Assembly: GCA_036563805.1 (NCBI GenBank)
Contig: DATCLS010000071.1
Coordinates: 1-64,000 of the forward strand
Direction of reading: 5' to 3'
Source: DATCLS01 sp036563805
Lineage (GTDB): Bacteria > Actinomycetota > Acidimicrobiia > Acidimicrobiales > VFJN01
Length of the DNA stretch: 64,000 nucleotides
Position numbers and translations under genes: made by a program. Below the pieces are notes generated by a model. The model worked only from the letters and a program-made list of their open reading frames with translations, was not told the DNA's origin and did no database searches. Positions 60,189 through 64,000 of the stretch are shown one piece after another. Within the stretch, counting starts at the first letter, position 1; the number at the start of each line of letters is the position of its first letter.

Positions 60189-61598
60189 ATGCGTGGCCAG
60201 CTGGAAGCCTGGTGGCGCCGCCTGCCCGACCGCGGTCAGGACGCCCTGGTGGGCGTCCTGGTCATCGCGGGCTGGACGGCGGCCACGCTCGCCGTCCAGC
60301 TGCCCCCGGTGGGCGACGGGGGCACGCTCGCCTGGCCGGCGGGCCGGAACCAGATCGCGATGTGCGCCACCGCCCTGGTGCTGGCGCTGCGGCGGGTGGT
60401 GCCGCCCGGCCTCCTGCTCCTGGCGGTGCCCGTCTACACGGTGGTGCTGAGCTGGCCGTTGTACGACTCGGGGCGGCCCGGCCGCGGCATCGGCGTGCTC
60501 GACCACGCCACCGAGTTCCATCTGATCCCGATCCTGGCCATCGCCTTCCTGGTGGCGCAGTCGGGGGTGATCGGCCCGCTGGTGACGGGCGTCGTGTGCC
60601 TGTCCGGGACCGGGTTCGTGTTCCTCGACTTCGAGCACCAGATGGTCGCCCGGGGGTTCCGGTGGTCGCAGGTGCTGTTCGCGCTGTTCGTCACGGCGGG
60701 GGCGACGTTCCTGGGGACGCTCATGCGCGAGCAGCGGCGGCTGCGCGCCGTCGAGGCTCAGCAGGTCGTGGTCGAGGAGCGCAACCGCATCGCCCGCGAG
60801 CTGCACGACGTGGTCGCCCACCACGTGAGCGCCATCGTGATCAGGGCCCAGGCGGCCGAGCGGCTCGCCCCCACCCGGCCCGACGTGGCCCTCGAGGCGC
60901 TGCGGTGGATCGAGGACGCCGGCAAGGAGGCGTTGACCGGGATGCGTCACGCCGTCCAGGTCCTGCGCCAGGCCGACGGCCGCCGCACCGTGACCCTGGC
61001 TCCCGGCGACCGCCGTCCCGCCGAGCGGACGCCGCAGCCCACGCTCGGCGACCTCCGCGGCATCGTCGAGCGCCTCGCCGCCGTGGGGCTCGACGTCGAG
61101 GTGGCGCTGCCCGACCCGCTCCCGGCGGTCGACCCCGCGGTCGAGCTGGCGGCGGTGCGCATCGCCCAGGAGGCGGTGACCAACACGTTGCGCCACGCCC
61201 AGGCCCGGCGGGCGGTGGTCCGCGTGGCCCACGAGGGAGACCACCTGGTGGTGGCCGTCGACGACGACGGCCAGAGCGGCCGCGCCCCCGCCTTCGCTGG
61301 CTCGGGCCACGGGCTGCGGGGGATGGCCGAGCGGGCCGCGGCCTGTGGCGGGCGGCTCGACCTCGGGCGCAGCGTGCTGGGCGGCTGGTCGGTGCGGGCC
61401 ACCCTGCCGGTCCGGGACGGGCCGGATCGGCGCCACCGCCGGATCGAGCCGCCCGGCCCGGACCTCCCCGGCGGGCCGGACCGCCGGGGCGAGCGGCCGG
61501 GCCCGAACCCGCGTGACGGCCGGTCCGGTCCGGACGACCAGATCGACCGGGACCACGCCGGCCCGGTGGGCGGCGAGGATCGGGAGGCCCGGCCGTGA
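60189..61598 (+). CDS. NarL-system sensor histidine kinase
   Basis: A 469-residue membrane kinase. Five or six hydrophobic segments fill residues 18-175. The dimerisation/phosphoacceptor block EERNRIARELHDVVAHHVSAIVI (H206) is of the HisKA_3 type, and the ATPase has VRIAQEAVTNTLRHAQA (N-box) and GSGHGLRGMAERAAACGG (G-box). The last 55 residues are Asp/Arg/Pro-rich and disordered. The stimulus is unknown. ATG 60189. The response-regulator gene overlaps its stop (GTGA). Confidence 0.92.
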   Translation: MRGQLEAWWRRLPDRGQDALVGVLVIAGWTAATLAVQLPPVGDGGTLAWPAGRNQIAMCATALVLALRRVVPPGLLLLAVPVYTVVLSWPLYDSGRPGRGIGVLDHATEFHLIPILAIAFLVAQSGVIGPLVTGVVCLSGTGFVFLDFEHQMVARGFRWSQVLFALFVTAGATFLGTLMREQRRLRAVEAQQVVVEERNRIARELHDVVAHHVSAIVIRAQAAERLAPTRPDVALEALRWIEDAGKEALTGMRHAVQVLRQADGRRTVTLAPGDRRPAERTPQPTLGDLRGIVERLAAVGLDVEVALPDPLPAVDPAVELAAVRIAQEAVTNTLRHAQARRAVVRVAHEGDHLVVAVDDDGQSGRAPAFAGSGHGLRGMAERAAACGGRLDLGRSVLGGWSVRATLPVRDGPDRRHRRIEPPGPDLPGGPDRRGERPGPNPRDGRSGPDDQIDRDHAGPVGGEDREARP

Positions 61599-62407
61599 GC
61601 GCAGAGGGCCGGACGCGGCCGGGGGAGCCGACCATGCCGGCCGCCCCACGGCCGGGCGAGCCCCCGCCCACGATCCGGGTGCTGGTGGCCGACGACCAGG
61701 CGATGATCCGGGTCGGGCTGCGCCAGATCCTCGACAACGAGCCCGACCTGGCCGTCGTGGCCGAGGCGGCGGACGGCCTGGCCGCGGTCGAGGCGGCGAT
61801 CAGCGCCCGGCCCGACGTCGTGCTGATGGACATCCGCATGCCGCTGCTCGACGGGCTCGAGGCGACCCGGCGGATCGTCGCATCGTCCGACGCCCCGCCC
61901 CGGGTGCTGGTGCTCACGACCTTCGACGACGACGAGTACGTGTTCGAGGCCCTGCGCGTCGGGGCGAGCGGCTTCCTGCTCAAGGACGTCGGGCCCGACC
62001 CGCTGATCGAGGCCGTCCACACGGTCGCCCGCCACGAGAGCCTGTTGGCGCCGGCGGTGACCCGGCGGGTCATCGAGCGCTACGTCGAGCTCGAGGGCGC
62101 CGCCGGCCGGTCCCGGCCGGGCCCGATGGCCGACGTCGTCGAGCGGGCCGGCCTCACCGAGCGGGAGCGCGAGGTGCTGGTCGGCCTGGCGGCCGGGTGG
62201 TCGAACACCGAGCTGGCCGCCCAGCTCCACCTCAGCGAGGCCACGGTGAAGACCCACGTCAGCAGCGTGCTGGCGAAGCTGGGCCTGCGCAGCCGCGTCC
62301 AGGCGGTGATCGTCGCCTACGAGTCGGGCCTGGTCCGCCCGGGCGACGGCCGCTTCGCCCCGGGGGGCGATCCCGGCTTCGCCCCCGGCGTCGATCCCGG
62401 CCGCTGA
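61595..62407 (+). CDS. NarL/LuxR-family response regulator
   Basis: A 270-residue regulator. Receiver domain (about 27-145) has D33-D34, phosphoacceptor D79 (VVLMDIRMPLLDG), Thr in VLVLTTFDDDEYV and Lys in FLLKDVG. The LuxR-type HTH is TEREREVLVGLAAGWSNTELAAQLHLSEATVKTHVSSVLAKL. A repetitive Gly/Pro/Asp tail follows. GTG 61595 is coupled to the kinase stop; ATG 61634 is a second possible start. Cognate to the kinase above by position. Confidence 0.93.
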   Translation: MSAEGRTRPGEPTMPAAPRPGEPPPTIRVLVADDQAMIRVGLRQILDNEPDLAVVAEAADGLAAVEAAISARPDVVLMDIRMPLLDGLEATRRIVASSDAPPRVLVLTTFDDDEYVFEALRVGASGFLLKDVGPDPLIEAVHTVARHESLLAPAVTRRVIERYVELEGAAGRSRPGPMADVVERAGLTEREREVLVGLAAGWSNTELAAQLHLSEATVKTHVSSVLAKLGLRSRVQAVIVAYESGLVRPGDGRFAPGGDPGFAPGVDPGR

Positions 62408-62627
62408 CGCCACCGAAGGCGCGGCCCCGTCGGGCGCGCCGGGCACACCCGGGACCGGTGGGGCCGGGCGACCGCCGTACCGTCCTGGCCCCACCGCCCG
62501 ACAGGCAACCAGCCGGGGCGGCCGAGCGCATCGGTCGAAAGGCGGAACCTCGCCGGCCCCGGCCGGCGTTCGGCCCTGCCCCCGCCCGGGCGCCGGCGCA
62601 GCCCCGGCCCCACCCCCACAGGCGAGC

Positions 62628-62655
62628 GGCCCGCCCTGCCTGCGCAGGGCGGGCC
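62628..62655. terminator. strong hairpin between the response-regulator and glnB genes
   Basis: GGCCCGCCCTGC (62628-62639), CTGC, GCAGGGCGGGCC (62644-62655): a perfect 12-bp stem with a 4-nt loop in the 306-bp convergent gap 62408-62713. No U-tract; it probably ends transcription from both sides. No gene is seen in the rest of the gap. Confidence 0.65.
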
Positions 62656-62713
62656 GTCCGTGGAGGGGGATGTCCGGCCGGCCGGGATGGGTCGGCCGGA
62701 GGGTCGAGGGAGT

Positions 62714-63055
62714 TCAGATGGCGTCGGTCCCGAGCTCCCCGGTGCGGATCCGCACCACCCGGTCCGCATCGGTCACCCAGATCTTCCCGTCGCCGATCTG
62801 GCCGGTCTGGGCGGTCTGGGCGATCGTGTTGACCAGCTTGTCGACCTCCTCGGTGGCGCAGAGCACCTCGATCTTCGTCTTGGGGACGAAGTCGATCTTG
62901 TACTCGGCGCCCCGGTAGGTCTCGGTGTGGCCGCTCTGGCGGCCGAAGCCCCGGACCTCGGTCACGGTCATGCCGGTCACGCCGGCCTCGCGCAGGGCGT
63001 CCTTGACGTCGTCGAGCTTGTGGGGCTTGACGATGGCGGTGATGAGACTGAGCAC
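62714..63055 (-). CDS. glnB: PII nitrogen-regulatory protein
   Basis: A 113-residue PII protein, full length. It begins MLSLITAIVKPHKLDDVKDAL, has the T-loop GRQSGHTETYRGAEYKIDFVPK with Y52 (the modified Tyr in many PII proteins), then AQTGQIGDGKIWVTDADRVVRIRTGE at the ATP/2-oxoglutarate site. It lies 10 bp after amt on the same strand, as is usual for a GlnK-type PII that blocks the ammonium channel when nitrogen is plentiful. In actinobacteria modification may be adenylylation; the modifying enzyme is outside the window. Confidence 0.95.
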   Translation of the reverse strand: MLSLITAIVKPHKLDDVKDALREAGVTGMTVTEVRGFGRQSGHTETYRGAEYKIDFVPKTKIEVLCATEEVDKLVNTIAQTAQTGQIGDGKIWVTDADRVVRIRTGELGTDAI

Positions 63056-63065
63056 GTCGGCCCTC

Positions 63066-64000
63066 CTAGCTCGGCACCGTCTCGCGCACGGGCGGCGCGC
63101 CGGCGGGGGTGGTCGTGGTACCGGAGGACACCGCGACGTCCGGGGCGTAGCCCGGGGAGCCGTGCTCGAGAACGTCGAGGCCCTCGATCTCCTCCTCCTC
63201 GGTGACCCGCAGGCCGATCGTGGCCTTGATGGCCAGGAACAGCAGGCCGGCGGTCACGGCCACGAAGACGAAGTGGGCCACGACCATGGTCAGCTGGGTG
63301 CCGAGCTGGTTGAACCCACCCCCGTAGAAGAGGCCGGCGTCCTCGCGCCCGAGGAAGGCGTCGTCGTACCGGGCGAAGAGCCCGATCGACAGCGTGCCCC
63401 AGGTGCCGCAGACGCCGTGGACCGAGATGGCGCCGACCGGGTCGTCGATCTTGATGCGGTCGAAGAACTTCACCGCGAACACGACGATCAGGCCGCCGAT
63501 CGCACCGATCAGCACCGCCGCCCAGGTCTCGACGGTGCCGCACGGGGCGGTGATCGAGACGAGGCCGGCGAGCAGGCCGTTGGCGGTCATCGACACGTCG
63601 GGCTTGCCGTCGGTGATCCACACCGTGACCATCGCCACCGCGGCGCCGGCGCAGGCGGCGACGAGCGTGCGGACGGCGATCATGGCGACGAACTCGTCGA
63701 CCGCCAGCTCGGAGCCGGGATTGAACCCGAACCAGCCGACGAAGAGGATGAACGCCCCGATCACCACGAACGGGATGCTGTGGCCCGGGATGGCCCGGGG
63801 CCTGCCGTCGGGGCCGTACTTGCCGAGCCGGGGCCCGAGCACGATCGCACCCATGAGGGCGGCCCAGCCGCCGGTGGCGTGGACGATGGTGGAGCCGGCG
63901 AAGTCCGAGAACGGGTACTCGCGCTGGGCCAGCCAGCCCCCGCCCCAGGTCCACCGGAGGATGACCGGGTAGATGAGCGCGGTGATGCCGACCGAGTAGA
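63066..64000 (-). CDS. amt: ammonium transporter (3' part, cut by the right edge)
   Basis: A partial Amt/Rh-family membrane channel of 310 visible codons; the start lies outside. Conserved features include FSDFAGSTIVHATGGWAALMGAIVLGPR, HSIPFVVIGAFILFVGWFGFNPGS, and the second pore-type block DDPVGAISVHGVCGTWGTLSIGLF holding the second conserved His. Membrane spans follow the family plan to about the last 45 codons, which form a hydrophilic cytoplasmic tail (EEEEIEGLDVLEHGSPGYAP) as in GlnK-regulated Amt proteins. Upstream of glnB in one operon. Confidence 0.95.
   Translation of the reverse strand, partial: YSVGITALIYPVILRWTWGGGWLAQREYPFSDFAGSTIVHATGGWAALMGAIVLGPRLGKYGPDGRPRAIPGHSIPFVVIGAFILFVGWFGFNPGSELAVDEFVAMIAVRTLVAACAGAAVAMVTVWITDGKPDVSMTANGLLAGLVSITAPCGTVETWAAVLIGAIGGLIVVFAVKFFDRIKIDDPVGAISVHGVCGTWGTLSIGLFARYDDAFLGREDAGLFYGGGFNQLGTQLTMVVAHFVFVAVTAGLLFLAIKATIGLRVTEEEEIEGLDVLEHGSPGYAPDVAVSSGTTTTPAGAPPVRETVPS

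Overview
The window is very GC-rich, gene-dense chromosomal DNA with strongly G/C-ending codons, frequent GTG starts and ATGA/GTGA stop-start overlaps. Together with a homodimeric pyruvate dehydrogenase E1, a SufC-SufS-SufU cluster, RHS/WXG-type secretion substrates and many acyl-CoA catabolic genes, this points to an actinobacterium, most probably of the class Acidimicrobiia. The class-level assignment is an inference from gene style, not from a marker gene. No rRNA, tRNA, CRISPR array, phage or insertion sequence was seen.

Layout. 1-5900: a RecB/Cas4-like nuclease and the start of its downstream partner, a cupin protein, an ECF-like sigma factor with a frameshifted membrane PASTA protein, an AarF/UbiB-type kinase and an enoyl-CoA hydratase. 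5900-12600: DoxX, then a polymorphic-toxin locus made of a small WXG/ESX-like protein, a 1646-residue RHS protein ending in a PIN-like nuclease, and an overlapping presumptive immunity gene. 12900-15700: a HelD-like helicase with an unusual C-terminal extension. 15800-26400: acyl-CoA metabolism (CoA transferase, HMG-CoA-synthase-like/OB-fold protein with thiolase, acyl-CoA synthetase, amidohydrolase, FAD oxidase) plus a receptor-type Ser/Thr kinase. 26480-29360: pterin dehydratase and sufC-sufS-sufU. 29400-36200: glycogen-debranching-like enzyme, TauE exporter, MBL hydrolase, a VapBC-type pair and an acyl-CoA dehydrogenase. 36560-40550: a heterodimeric ABC exporter. 40650-49400: small proteins, hydrolases, a thiamine-binding-like protein, an XRE/TPR regulator, a HhH-GPD protein and aceE. 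49600-64000: RNase HI, HyuA/HyuB, a sulfatase, a NadD-like protein, MarR with its operator, a membrane/lipoprotein hybrid, a NarL-type two-component system, and glnB-amt running off the right edge.

Two points stand out. First, the same interrupted palindrome (half-site close to GAATCTGACG, 3-nt spacer) lies 10-27 bp upstream of five acyl-CoA or related catabolic transcription units spread over 19 kb, so they look like one TetR-type regulon whose regulator lies outside the window. Second, the RHS locus is a complete contact- or secretion-toxin cassette with a PIN-type warhead and an unfamiliar immunity candidate. Several small genes carry single-base frameshifts, two of them at homopolymers, and need a check of the base sequence before they are called pseudogenes.
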